Of a stretch of 64,000 nucleotides of DNA, positions 8,370-15,673 are shown in pieces. The position numbers were made by a program, and so were the translations under genes. The notes under the pieces are model-generated. The model saw nothing but the letters and a program-made list of their open reading frames with translations, did no database searches and was not told the origin of the DNA. Every line of letters starts with the position of its first letter. Positions within the stretch are counted from its first letter, which is position 1. Source of the stretch: Teichococcus aestuarii (GTDB taxonomy: Bacteria > Pseudomonadota > Alphaproteobacteria > Acetobacterales > Acetobacteraceae); the NCBI RefSeq assembly GCF_003116135.1, contig NZ_PDOA01000005.1, positions 124,001 to 188,000 of the forward strand. Direction: 5' to 3'.

Positions 8370-8435
8370 CGCGGCCCGACGGGCACGTCCGCGGCCGGCG
8401 GCCGCTCCATCCCACCATCCGTATGAGAGATCCGC

Positions 8436-10772
8436 ATGGCCGAGCATATCCGCATCGGCGACATCACGCCGCGTGTGCATTACGCGGCGGATGGCGCGCT
8501 GACCACCTTCGTCTATCCCTTTCCCATCTTCGAAGCCGGGGACCTGGAAGTCCGCGTCGACGGCCTCGTGCAGTCCGGTGGCTACGCGGTGCAGGGCGCC
8601 GGCGCCTCGGAAGGCGGCACGGTGGTGTTCGACGCGCCGCCCGGCGCCGGGCGGCAGGTGCTGCTGCGCCGCGTGCTGCCGATCGAGCGCGTCACGGACT
8701 TCCAGCCGAACGGCGTGCTGCGCGCCAAGGTGCTGAACGACGAGCTGGACCGGCAGACCGCGATCCTGCAGGGCCTGCGCGACGAGATCGCCAACACGGT
8801 GCGCACGGGGCCGGGCGACCTGCCGGCGCAGCTGGTGCTGCCCGGCCGTGGCGGCCGCGCCAACCGGCTGCTCGGCTTCGACAGCCTGGGCAACGTCACC
8901 GCCGTGCCGCGCGAGCCGGTGCTGGAGGCGCCGTTCGAGGGCGCCATCCCGCGCACCGTCGAGGACAAGCTGGCCGAGCGGCTGACCGCGCGCGACTTCG
9001 GTGCGGCCGGAGACGGGATCAGCGATGACGGCCCCGCCCTGCAGGCAGCGATGAACGCCGCCGCCGCCGCCGGAAAGCTGCTGGAGATCGGCGAGGGCAG
9101 CCACCGCACCAGCATGCCGCTGGTGCTGCCGGGCGCCGCCGCCGGGCTGATCATGCGCGGCAGCATCGTCTATGCCGGGCTCGGCGGCGAGGCGGCGCTG
9201 ACCATCGGCGACGGCGCCGCGACGCGCAACCAGGCAAAGCTCTACCAGGGGCTGCGCGTGCTGCGCGCCAGCCTCTCCGACTGGGCCAGCGAGGCGGATA
9301 TCGGCCTGCTGCTGCGCAACCTCGATGCCTGCCTCGTCGAGATCCGCCAGGTGGAGGGTTTCACCATCGGCGTCCGCACGCTGGGCGACGAGCTGGGCTT
9401 CGAGGACAGCACGCTGCATCTCGGCCGGCTGGTGAACAACCGCATCGGCCTCGACATCCGCACCAGCAGCGCCGCCGCCTGGAACAATTCCATCCGCTAC
9501 GTCGGCGGCCACTTCGCCAACAGCGGCAGCGTGCATCCGGAGATCTCGCGCTTCGGCGTGCGCTTCTCCTGCGCGCCCGGAGCCTATCCGCGGCACAATG
9601 CGCACACCTTCTACGGCCCCGCCTTCGAGCTGCAGCGCCAGGGGACGCCCGGCACGGTGGACGCCATCCCCTTCCTGCTGGAGGCGGGGGACGAGCGCGG
9701 CATCGTCGCGCGCAATGTTCGCATGGAGCAGTGCAGCCCGTATGTGGCGCGGCATGCCGGTGGCGCCAATGACTGCCTCTACGAGGTGGCCTATGCCGGC
9801 ACCTACGCCTTCACCGGCGCCGCCATCGACTACACCGCGGCGGCCACGCGCGCCGGCGGCACGGTGGTGGCGCTGCACCAGGCGACGGCGGCGCATGGCG
9901 CCCCCCGCCTGGTGGCGGCGGCGGAGAATGTCCGGCGCCGCGCCTTCCGCCAGACGATCGACACGGCGGATGGCGTGGGGTTCGAGCAGATGGCTGTGCT
10001 GTCCGGCAACCCCGCCGGCCCGCCCGCCACGCTGTCCGGCTTCGCCTTCGCCGGCCTGTCGCAGATCACGCTGAATTCGGACAGCGTCGGCCTCCCGACC
10101 AGCCGCGCCCTCGCCTTCATCGTCGATTGCGGGGAGTGCAAGGAGTTCTTCCTCGCCGCCGAGGGCAGCGAGCTGCGCCCGGTGGTGATGCAGTTCGACG
10201 CCGGCGAGGCGGTGCTGGGCGAGGCGAGCCGCGTCATGCTCTCCAACATGAACACGCTGTGGTCGGGCAGCCCGAGCCATTTCTGGGAGGGCAACGCCGA
10301 TCTCGACAGCCTGGTGGGGGGCTTCCCGATCAACCGTCTGCAGCGCGTCACGCTGCACGCCAATGCGCGCTACGCCGCCATCGGCGTGCGCGGCGGCTCC
10401 GCCGGCGCGGTGCTGAAGGCGCTGCGCCTCTACTGCTCGCCGCTGCATTCGCCCGCGCTGGTCTATGGCGGCGGCCGCAGATGGGGCGTGCGCGAATACA
10501 CCGGCAGCCTCGATTTCGACCTGGGGAACCTCGCCGCCGGCGCCGCCGCCACGCAGGTGGTGCCGGTGCCCGGCGTGGTCGGCGGCGACTTCGTGCAGGC
10601 CAGCTACACCGCCCTCTCGGCCTTCGTCGAGACGGTGCCGACCATCACCACCTCGGCCACGGCCGGCGCCCCGGGCACGGTGACGGTGCAGTTCCGCAAC
10701 CGCCATGCCTCCACGGCCATCGACCTGGCGGCCGGCACGCTGTTCGTGCGCGCCGTGAAGCCGCGCCTGTGA
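8436..10772 (+). CDS. Tailspike with T7-tail-fibre N-terminus and pectate-lyase-like domain
   Basis: The 778-residue protein starts with a virion-attachment domain like that of T7 tail fibres (ALTTFVYPFPIFEAGDLEVR, VLPIERVTDFQPNG, LNDELDRQ). From about residue 185 it shows the head of pectate-lyase-3-type beta-helix proteins (TARDFGAAGDGISDDGPALQ). The long centre fits a beta-helix receptor-binding or polysaccharide-degrading spike. It would recognise the host surface glycan. The C-terminus is beta-rich (PTITTSATAGAPGTVTVQF). Catalytic residues cannot be named from sequence alone. Upstream 8370-8435 holds a small GC-rich dyad and no clear ribosome site. Confidence 0.88.
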   Translation: MAEHIRIGDITPRVHYAADGALTTFVYPFPIFEAGDLEVRVDGLVQSGGYAVQGAGASEGGTVVFDAPPGAGRQVLLRRVLPIERVTDFQPNGVLRAKVLNDELDRQTAILQGLRDEIANTVRTGPGDLPAQLVLPGRGGRANRLLGFDSLGNVTAVPREPVLEAPFEGAIPRTVEDKLAERLTARDFGAAGDGISDDGPALQAAMNAAAAAGKLLEIGEGSHRTSMPLVLPGAAAGLIMRGSIVYAGLGGEAALTIGDGAATRNQAKLYQGLRVLRASLSDWASEADIGLLLRNLDACLVEIRQVEGFTIGVRTLGDELGFEDSTLHLGRLVNNRIGLDIRTSSAAAWNNSIRYVGGHFANSGSVHPEISRFGVRFSCAPGAYPRHNAHTFYGPAFELQRQGTPGTVDAIPFLLEAGDERGIVARNVRMEQCSPYVARHAGGANDCLYEVAYAGTYAFTGAAIDYTAAATRAGGTVVALHQATAAHGAPRLVAAAENVRRRAFRQTIDTADGVGFEQMAVLSGNPAGPPATLSGFAFAGLSQITLNSDSVGLPTSRALAFIVDCGECKEFFLAAEGSELRPVVMQFDAGEAVLGEASRVMLSNMNTLWSGSPSHFWEGNADLDSLVGGFPINRLQRVTLHANARYAAIGVRGGSAGAVLKALRLYCSPLHSPALVYGGGRRWGVREYTGSLDFDLGNLAAGAAATQVVPVPGVVGGDFVQASYTALSAFVETVPTITTSATAGAPGTVTVQFRNRHASTAIDLAAGTLFVRAVKPRL

Positions 10773-11092
10773 GCCGCACCGAACTTGTCGCGGAGGAATT
10801 GCAGCGTGCCATCCGGCATGTGGTGGACGACTACAACGCCTTCGTGGTGCGCGGGCCCGTGCCCGGCACGCATGACGATGCCAAGGCCTTCGCCGCGCAC
10901 CATGCCGCGGCGAAGGCCGCCCTGACGCATCTGGAGCACCTGATGAAGCTCGCCCGCGCGGCCTGCGCGAGCGGGGAGGAGCAGGGCATGGCGCATGCCG
11001 TGGCCCTGCTGCGCCAGGCGCGCGGCGCCCTGGCCGATGCCTCTCTAGAGGCTGAGGAGGAGAGCGACACCGATGACGGAGCCGCCGGTTGA
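10769..11092 (+). CDS. Small helical phage protein, candidate small terminase
   Basis: A 107-residue protein begins at a GTG overlapping the tailspike stop (GTGA) and overlaps the large terminase start by 20 bp. It is almost wholly helical (VAEELQRAIRHVVDDYNAF, AAAKAALTHLEHLMKLAR) with an acidic tail (EAEEESDTDDG). I do not recognise the family. Its place directly before the large terminase is where T7 has the small terminase gp18, so a DNA-recognition role is a positional inference. No classical HTH is obvious. Confidence 0.72.
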   Translation: MSRTELVAEELQRAIRHVVDDYNAFVVRGPVPGTHDDAKAFAAHHAAAKAALTHLEHLMKLARAACASGEEQGMAHAVALLRQARGALADASLEAEEESDTDDGAAG

Positions 11093-12518
11093 GCTGATCG
11101 AGTTCGTCTGGGTCTGGAACATCGAGGCGGGGCAGGACACGCCCGCCGTGCACCGGCGCATCCTGCGCTGGCTGGCGGGCCGCCGCGCGGCCGGCGACAA
11201 CCGGCTGCTGCTGATGGCTTTCCGCGGCTGCGGCAAGTCCACGCTGGTCGGCCTCTACTGCGCCTGGCTGCTGGCGCGCTGGCCGGAGACGCGGATCCTG
11301 GTGCTGGCGGCCGACCACCCGCTGGCCACCAAGATGGTGGCCACGGTGCGGCGCATCATCGAGCGGCACCCGCTCTGCCGCCACCTGCTGCCGGACGCGC
11401 CGGAGGCCTGGGCGTCGGACCGCTTCGCCGTCCGCCGCGCCGGCGCGCTGCGCGACCCCTCGATGCTGGCCGCCGGCCTCGGCGGCAACATCACGGGCAC
11501 CCGCGCCGACGTCATCATCTGCGACGATGTCGAGGTGGCCGGCAATTGCGACACGCCGGGCAAGCGCGCGGAGCTGCGCGAGCGGCTGGCGGAGACGGAG
11601 TTCATCCTGACGCCGGGCGGCACGATCCTCTATGTCGGCACGCCGCACTGCGCGGAAAGCCTCTACGTGCCGCCGGGCACGGAGGGCGCCTATCTCGCCG
11701 GCTACCGCCGCCTGGTGGTGCCGCTGCTCGACGCTGCCGGCGGCAGCGCCTGGCCCGAGCGCTTCCCCGTGCCGGCGGTGGAGCAGCTGCGCGACCGCGT
11801 CGGCCCGCTGCACTTCACCCGCCAGATGCTGTTGCGCGCCGTCTCGGCGGGGGCCGCGCGCTTCGATCCGGCGCAGATCATCCGCTACGCCGAGGAGATC
11901 GACTACCGCGAGGCGCTGGGGCGGCCGGTGCTCAGCCTGCTCGGCCGCCGCATGGTCTCGGGCGGCGGCTTCTGGGACCCCGCCTATGGCCGCCCCGGCC
12001 GGGGCGACGGCAGCGTGCTGGCGGCCTGCTTCGCCGATGCGGAGGGCAACCACTACCTGCACCGCCTGGCCTACCTGACGCACGATCCGGATTCACCGGA
12101 GGACCCGGCCACCCAGCAATGCCGGCAGGTGGCGCGTCTCGCCGGCGAGCTGATGCTGCCGGTGCTGCGGGTGGAGACGAACGGCATTGGCCGCTTCCTG
12201 CCCAGCCTGCTGCGGCGGGAACTGGCGCGTGCCGGCGCCGCCTGCGCCGTGGTCGAGCAGCACAGCCACCGCCCGAAGCAGGAGCGCATCCTGGCGGCGC
12301 TGGACCCGGTGCTGGCGGGGCGGCGCCTGCATGCGCATGCCCAGGTGTTCCGCACGCCCTTCGCCGCCGAGCTGGCGGAATGGAAGCCCGACACGCCCGG
12401 CACGCGCGACGACGCGCTCGATGCGCTCTCCGGCTGCCTGCTGGCCGAGCCGGTGCGCCTGCCGGGATTGCCGCCCGCGCCGCGGCCGCCTGGATGGCGC
12501 GGCATGGCGGCGCAATAA
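11073..12518 (+). CDS. Terminase large subunit
   Basis: This 481-residue packaging motor has a Walker A at residues 50-57 (FRGCGKST), a Walker B near 146-154 (DVIICDDVE), and a nuclease domain with the RuvC-like acidic positions FWDPAYGRPGRGDG and TRDDALDALSG. The ATPase translocates DNA into the head through the portal and the nuclease cuts concatemers. All expected motifs are present, so packaging could still work. It lies near the end of the operon as in T7 (gp19). An AT-rich patch follows the TAA stop. Confidence 0.94.
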   Translation: MTEPPVELIEFVWVWNIEAGQDTPAVHRRILRWLAGRRAAGDNRLLLMAFRGCGKSTLVGLYCAWLLARWPETRILVLAADHPLATKMVATVRRIIERHPLCRHLLPDAPEAWASDRFAVRRAGALRDPSMLAAGLGGNITGTRADVIICDDVEVAGNCDTPGKRAELRERLAETEFILTPGGTILYVGTPHCAESLYVPPGTEGAYLAGYRRLVVPLLDAAGGSAWPERFPVPAVEQLRDRVGPLHFTRQMLLRAVSAGAARFDPAQIIRYAEEIDYREALGRPVLSLLGRRMVSGGGFWDPAYGRPGRGDGSVLAACFADAEGNHYLHRLAYLTHDPDSPEDPATQQCRQVARLAGELMLPVLRVETNGIGRFLPSLLRRELARAGAACAVVEQHSHRPKQERILAALDPVLAGRRLHAHAQVFRTPFAAELAEWKPDTPGTRDDALDALSGCLLAEPVRLPGLPPAPRPPGWRGMAAQ

Positions 12519-12523
12519 AAAAA

Positions 12524-12566
12524 TTGCCATTCGAATTCACTTTTTGTTGATAATAGCCCGAATGGC
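12524..12566 (+). promoter_or_regulatory. AT-rich promoter-like patch flanked by an 8-bp inverted repeat
   Basis: Directly after the terminase lies a conspicuously AT-rich stretch. TTGCCA (12524-12529) and GATAAT (12549-12554; TTGATA at 12547 gives 17-bp spacing) could form a promoter. gccattcg at 12526-12533 is exactly complementary to cgaatggc at 12559-12566, placing one arm on the -35 and the other near the start of transcription. It could be a regulated promoter for the lysis genes or a weak terminator stem. Confidence 0.35.
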
Positions 12567-12606
12567 CCGTAAGGTTCCTCCGTCAGCGCCGCAATTGCGC
12601 CTTGGC

Positions 12607-12831
12607 TCAGGCAGCCCGCCGGGTTTTCAGCACGTCCGCCGCATGCCGCGCTTCCCCCTCGGCCGTCAGCCGGAAGCGCCCGTCCGCGCGTGGCGCGGCG
12701 AGGCCCATGCCAGCCAGCCGGTGCAGGCAGGGGCCATCCTTCAGCCCATCGGGCCGGCCCAGCGGGCCCGCCAGGCGCAGCCTGTGCAGCGCCGAGCGGC
12801 AGCAGGTCTCAAGATACGGCTCGTTCCACAT
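12607..12831 (-). CDS. Small winged-helix-like phage protein
   Basis: On the opposite strand between terminase and lysis genes, a 74-residue reading frame starts MWNEPYLETCCRSALHRL and ends DGPCLHRLAGMGLAAPRADG, RFRLTAEGEARHAADVL. The second half has the alternating pattern of a winged-helix hairpin (a GLA...GRFRLT wing), seen in small phage-associated proteins of this group. No function known. The start is chosen because upstream codons look non-coding; GGAACG before the ATG is a weak ribosome site. It runs against the phage operon, so it may be a moron or regulator. Confidence 0.5.
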   Translation of the reverse strand: MWNEPYLETCCRSALHRLRLAGPLGRPDGLKDGPCLHRLAGMGLAAPRADGRFRLTAEGEARHAADVLKTRRAA

Positions 12832-12925
12832 CGTTCCATCGCAACCGTCACGGCAGGCGTCGGTGCCCCCTTCCCGGAGGGTGGCGCCGGCGCCTGTGGT
12901 GTTCAAGAAGGCCAAGGAGGGCCGG

Positions 12926-13282
12926 ATGAACCCGCTTGATCTGGAACCCCAGACGCTGGCCACCGTCGCCCAGGCCCCGATCCTGGTGCTGCTCGCCTGG
13001 ATGCTGCGCGGCTTGCGCCGTGGCGCGGACGAGCGCTGCGGCGAGGAGGCGCCGCGGGCCGACTACGACGCGCTCGCGCGCACGCGGGACGAGCTCGCCG
13101 CCTTCAAGCTGGAGGTGGCGCGCACCTATGTGCCGCTGTCGCTGATCCGCGATGTCGACCAGCGCCTCAGCCGGCAATTGCTGCGCATCGAGGAGAAGCT
13201 CGATGCGGCCACCCGAGCCGCCACGGCTGCTGCGGCCCTGCAATCCGCCCAGCGTGGCTGGCGCTCCGAAGACCGCAGCTGA
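12926..13282 (+). CDS. Small membrane protein of the lysis module (holin-like)
   Basis: The 118-residue protein has one N-terminal membrane segment (about residues 13-28, AQAPILVLLAWMLRGL) and a cytoplasmic helix with EVARTYVPLSLIRDVDQRL and RIEEKLDAATRA. Proteins with this layout commonly sit next to endolysins in alphaproteobacterial prophages and may act as holin or membrane anchor. AAGGAGG lies six bases before the ATG. It directly precedes the broken endolysin gene by 13 bases. Confidence 0.72.
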   Translation: MNPLDLEPQTLATVAQAPILVLLAWMLRGLRRGADERCGEEAPRADYDALARTRDELAAFKLEVARTYVPLSLIRDVDQRLSRQLLRIEEKLDAATRAATAAAALQSAQRGWRSEDRS

Positions 13283-13295
13283 GAGAGCCCCTCAC

Positions 13296-13749
13296 ATGAG
13301 CATCGCCCTGTCCCGCACCATCGACGTGCTGACCCTGCCGGCCCAGGACATCCTGGCCATGACCCTCTGGGCCGAGGCCGGCACCCGCCCGGTCCGCGCC
13401 ATTGAGGGCGCTGGCCGCGACCATCATGAACCGCGTCCGCCTGGCCGAGAGCGGCGCGGTGACGCATTGGGGCCAGGGGCTGTCGGCCATCTGCCGCGCG
13501 CCCTTCCAGTTCTCCTGCTGGAACCGCAACCACCTGCGCCATGCGCTGATGCTGGCCATCCCGCCGGGCGACCCGGCCTATGCCATCTGCCGCCGCATCG
13601 CCGTGCGCGCCGCCTCCGGCGCCCTGGCGGACTCCACCGGCGGCGCCACCCACGCGCATGACGTGGACGAGCTGCCGCCCTGGGCGGTCGGCGTGCCGCC
13701 GCTGGCCGAGATCGGCTGCATGCTGTTCTACCGCGTCGAGCCCCGCTAA
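13296..13749 (+). pseudogene. SleB-type cell-wall hydrolase (endolysin), frameshifted
   Basis: Two frames together encode one SleB/Hydrolase_2-type peptidoglycan hydrolase of about 150 residues. The first frame from the ATG at 13296 gives ...DILAMTLWAEAGTRPVRAIE, containing the conserved WAEA with the likely catalytic Glu. Then the frame shifts and continues as ALAATIMNRVRL, THWGQGLSAICRAPFQFSCW up to the stop at 13749. The break is at a GGG run (13406-13408): one extra G separates GAG from GCG. Either the endolysin is dead or the base is a sequencing error. Programmed frameshifting is unlikely here. Confidence 0.82.
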
Positions 13750-13758
13750 ACGGAGGGG

Positions 13759-14115
13759 ATGGAGCCCCTCATCTACACCATGGTCCGCGACGCGGACTGG
13801 CGCGAGGCCCGCGCCGCCGGCCAGTATCGCGGCAGCGCCGAGGATGCGCGGGATGGTTTCCTGCACTTCTCGACCGCGGCCCAGCTCCGCGCCAGCGCCG
13901 CGAAGCACCGCGCCGGCCAGCCCGACCTCTGGCTGGTCGCCGCGGATGCGGCGGCGCTGGGCGTGGCGCTGCGCTGGGAGCCGGCCAGCGGCGGCAAGCG
14001 CCCTGGCCTGTTCCCGCATCTCTACGGCCCGCTGCCCCTGGCGGCGGTGCGCTGGTCGATGCCGCTGCCCCTCGGGCCGGACGCCCTCCACCGCTTCCCC
14101 GAGGACATTCCCTGA
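13759..14115 (+). CDS. DUF952 family protein
   Basis: The 118-residue protein matches DUF952 in length and motifs: an N-terminal IYTMVRDADW, then DGFLHFSTAAQL, DLWLVAADAAALG and FPHLYGPLPLAAV. The family is common in bacteria, has no established biochemical role and is sometimes mislabelled as glutathione S-transferase. GGAGGGG precedes the ATG. It begins ten bases after the endolysin remnant and is probably the first host gene right of the prophage. Its stop codon lies in a tandem-repeat patch. Confidence 0.88.
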   Translation: MEPLIYTMVRDADWREARAAGQYRGSAEDARDGFLHFSTAAQLRASAAKHRAGQPDLWLVAADAAALGVALRWEPASGGKRPGLFPHLYGPLPLAAVRWSMPLPLGPDALHRFPEDIP

Positions 14116-14161
14116 GACTTAGCCCTGAGACCTGGCCCTGAGACTTGGTCCTGAAGTTCGG
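14110..14161. repeat. Tandem repeat of about 13 bp, four units
   Basis: Four imperfect 13-base units based on ccctgagacttgg run from 14110 to 14161. They include the TGA stop of the DUF952 gene and fill the gap to the end of mmcB. It is the only minisatellite seen near the right end of the prophage. Confidence 0.75.
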
Positions 14162-14164
14162 CCT

Positions 14165-14656
14165 TCACTCGACCCGCAGCGCCGCGCGCAGCTCCGCCGC
14201 GCCGGCCGGGTCGCACAGCCCCTGCAGCCGCCCCGCCGCCAGCCGCGCATAGCGCAGCAGCAGCGCCTTGCGCCGCGCCGGCGCCAGCCGGCGCTCCGCC
14301 GGCTGCCGCAGGATGGCCGCCTCTCCCCCCTCCGCCACGATCAGCCCGACATCCTCCGGCAGCAATTCCTGCGGGAAATCGAGATCCACCGCGAAGAACA
14401 GCCGGTCGCACCATTCCCGGTACTCGTGCCATTTGCCGTCGCTGAGGAAGTCGCGCGCGCAGCTCTTCACCTCGATGGCGGTGAAACCGCCATCCGGCTC
14501 CAGCGCCAGGATGTCGAGCCGCCGGCCGGTTGGCAGCGGCACTTCCAGCACCGGCGCCCAGCCCAGCCGGCCGCAGAGCCGCGCCGCCGCGCGGCACACC
14601 GTCAAGGTCCGCTCCGGAATGGAGGGAAGGGGGGAGATCTCGGCCATCCCGCCCAT
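14165..14656 (-). CDS. mmcB: MmcB family DNA repair protein
   Basis: The 163-residue protein carries the PD-(D/E)XK-like core of MmcB: RRLDILALEPDGGFTAIEVK, then SCARDFLSDGKWHEYREWCD and LFFAVD..FPQELLPEDVGL. In Caulobacter MmcB takes part in tolerance to mitomycin C damage under SOS control. The Asp and Glu-Val-Lys in the core are present, so it may be an active nuclease. It converges on the DUF952 gene. Start is the ATG preceded by GGAGAG on the minus strand. Confidence 0.9.
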   Translation of the reverse strand: MGGMAEISPLPSIPERTLTVCRAAARLCGRLGWAPVLEVPLPTGRRLDILALEPDGGFTAIEVKSCARDFLSDGKWHEYREWCDRLFFAVDLDFPQELLPEDVGLIVAEGGEAAILRQPAERRLAPARRKALLLRYARLAAGRLQGLCDPAGAAELRAALRVE

Positions 14657-14708
14657 GTTCGCTCTCCGTTCCCTCCCGCGTCAAGCCGTGCCGGCCTAGT
14701 GTGGGCCG

Positions 14709-15212
14709 ATGGGTGCTGAACCGCCGTTCTGGAAGACCAAGACGCTGCCGGCGATGAGCCGGTCCGAGTGGGAAAGCCTGTGCGATGGCTGCGGCCGCTG
14801 CTGCCTGCACAAGCTGCGTGACGAGGACACGGAGGCGCTGGTCTGGACCAACGTGGCCTGCCGCCTGCTCGACACCGGGAGCTGCCGCTGCCGCGACTAC
14901 CCCAACCGCCGCGAGCATGTGCCCGACTGCGTGAAGCTGACGCCGAAGCGCCTGGCGAAGATCGACTGGCTGCCGCCCTCCTGCGCCTACCGGCTGGTGG
15001 CGGAGGGGAAGGATTTGCCCTGGTGGCACCCGCTGGTCTCCGGCGACCCCGAGACGGTGCACCGCGCCGGCGCCTCGGTGCGTGGCCGCGCCGTGCCGGA
15101 GCGCGCGGCGCGCGACCTGGAGGACCATGCGGCGGACTGGCCCGGCGAGTGGCCCGGCGAGGAACCGGGGCCGGAGACGCCCGGCGCCCCGCCGCGGAAG
15201 CCTGGGCGGTGA
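14709..15212 (+). CDS. YcgN family cysteine-cluster protein (UPF0260)
   Basis: The 167-residue protein starts [20 protein letters not shown] and has a cysteine cluster ([12 protein letters not shown] near residues 25-36, [34 protein letters not shown]). This is the YcgN/YkgJ-type pattern, thought to bind a metal or Fe-S cluster; no enzyme activity is established. It is divergent from mmcB with about 50 bases between. The Pro/Gly-rich C-terminus beyond residue 145 is likely disordered. Confidence 0.9.
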   Translation: MGAEPPFWKTKTLPAMSRSEWESLCDGCGRCCLHKLRDEDTEALVWTNVACRLLDTGSCRCRDYPNRREHVPDCVKLTPKRLAKIDWLPPSCAYRLVAEGKDLPWWHPLVSGDPETVHRAGASVRGRAVPERAARDLEDHAADWPGEWPGEEPGPETPGAPPRKPGR

Positions 15213-15308
15213 GCCAGGCCAAGTCCCTCCCGGCCCGGGCGGACCGTCTGCCCGGCGCCGTGTTTCGCCGTAGCCGATCTGCGTCCCCACCCAGGAAAGG
15301 TCCCCGCC

Positions 15309-15623
15309 ATGAATGAGCCGCTGCGCTGCCGCCCGCCCGCCACCGCCACCGTGCAGATCGACAACGATGATCTGCGGGTCACCCGCTGGGATTTTCCGGT
15401 GGGGGCGGAGACGGGCTGGCACCGGCATGGCTGGAAATACGTGGTGGTGCCGGTCTCCGCCGGCACCATGCTGCTGGAGCTGCCGGGCGGGCAGACCGCC
15501 GATGTCAGCCTGACCCCAGGCACCTCCTATGAGCGGCCCGCCGGCGTCGAGCACAATGTCGTGAATTCCGGCTCCGCGGCTTTCAGCTTCGTCGAGATCG
15601 AGCTGAAGGGGTTTCCCGGCTAA
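15309..15623 (+). CDS. Small cupin-domain protein
   Basis: A single cupin of 104 residues: GAETGWHRHGWKYVVVPVSAG gives the first motif (H-x-H and a downstream Lys in place of Glu) and PAGVEHNVVNSG the second. Such proteins may bind a metal and small ligand; the substrate is unknown. GGAAAGG lies before the ATG. It is flanked by the YcgN-like gene and a histidine kinase with no clear link to either. Confidence 0.85.
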   Translation: MNEPLRCRPPATATVQIDNDDLRVTRWDFPVGAETGWHRHGWKYVVVPVSAGTMLLELPGGQTADVSLTPGTSYERPAGVEHNVVNSGSAAFSFVEIELKGFPG

Positions 15624-15673
15624 GGTCGCGCTTCGGGCTTCCCTTTTTCCCGCGAATCCGGCAGGAGGGTGCG

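Noticed and set aside
7485-12083. A 1532-residue open frame on the minus strand across the phage tail genes
   Set aside because: It is antisense to well-recognised tail and terminase genes and its product is His/Gln/Arg/Ala-rich without domains; long antisense frames are common at this GC content.
12561-12939. Plus-strand frame starting MARKVPP after the terminase
   Set aside because: Antisense to the small winged-helix-like gene, no ribosome site and no domain; the minus-strand frame is more protein-like.
13296-13749. Programmed frameshifting to make the endolysin
   Set aside because: The site has only a GGG run, no slippery heptamer, rare codon or stop codon at the shift point; a plain insertion or sequencing error is simpler.
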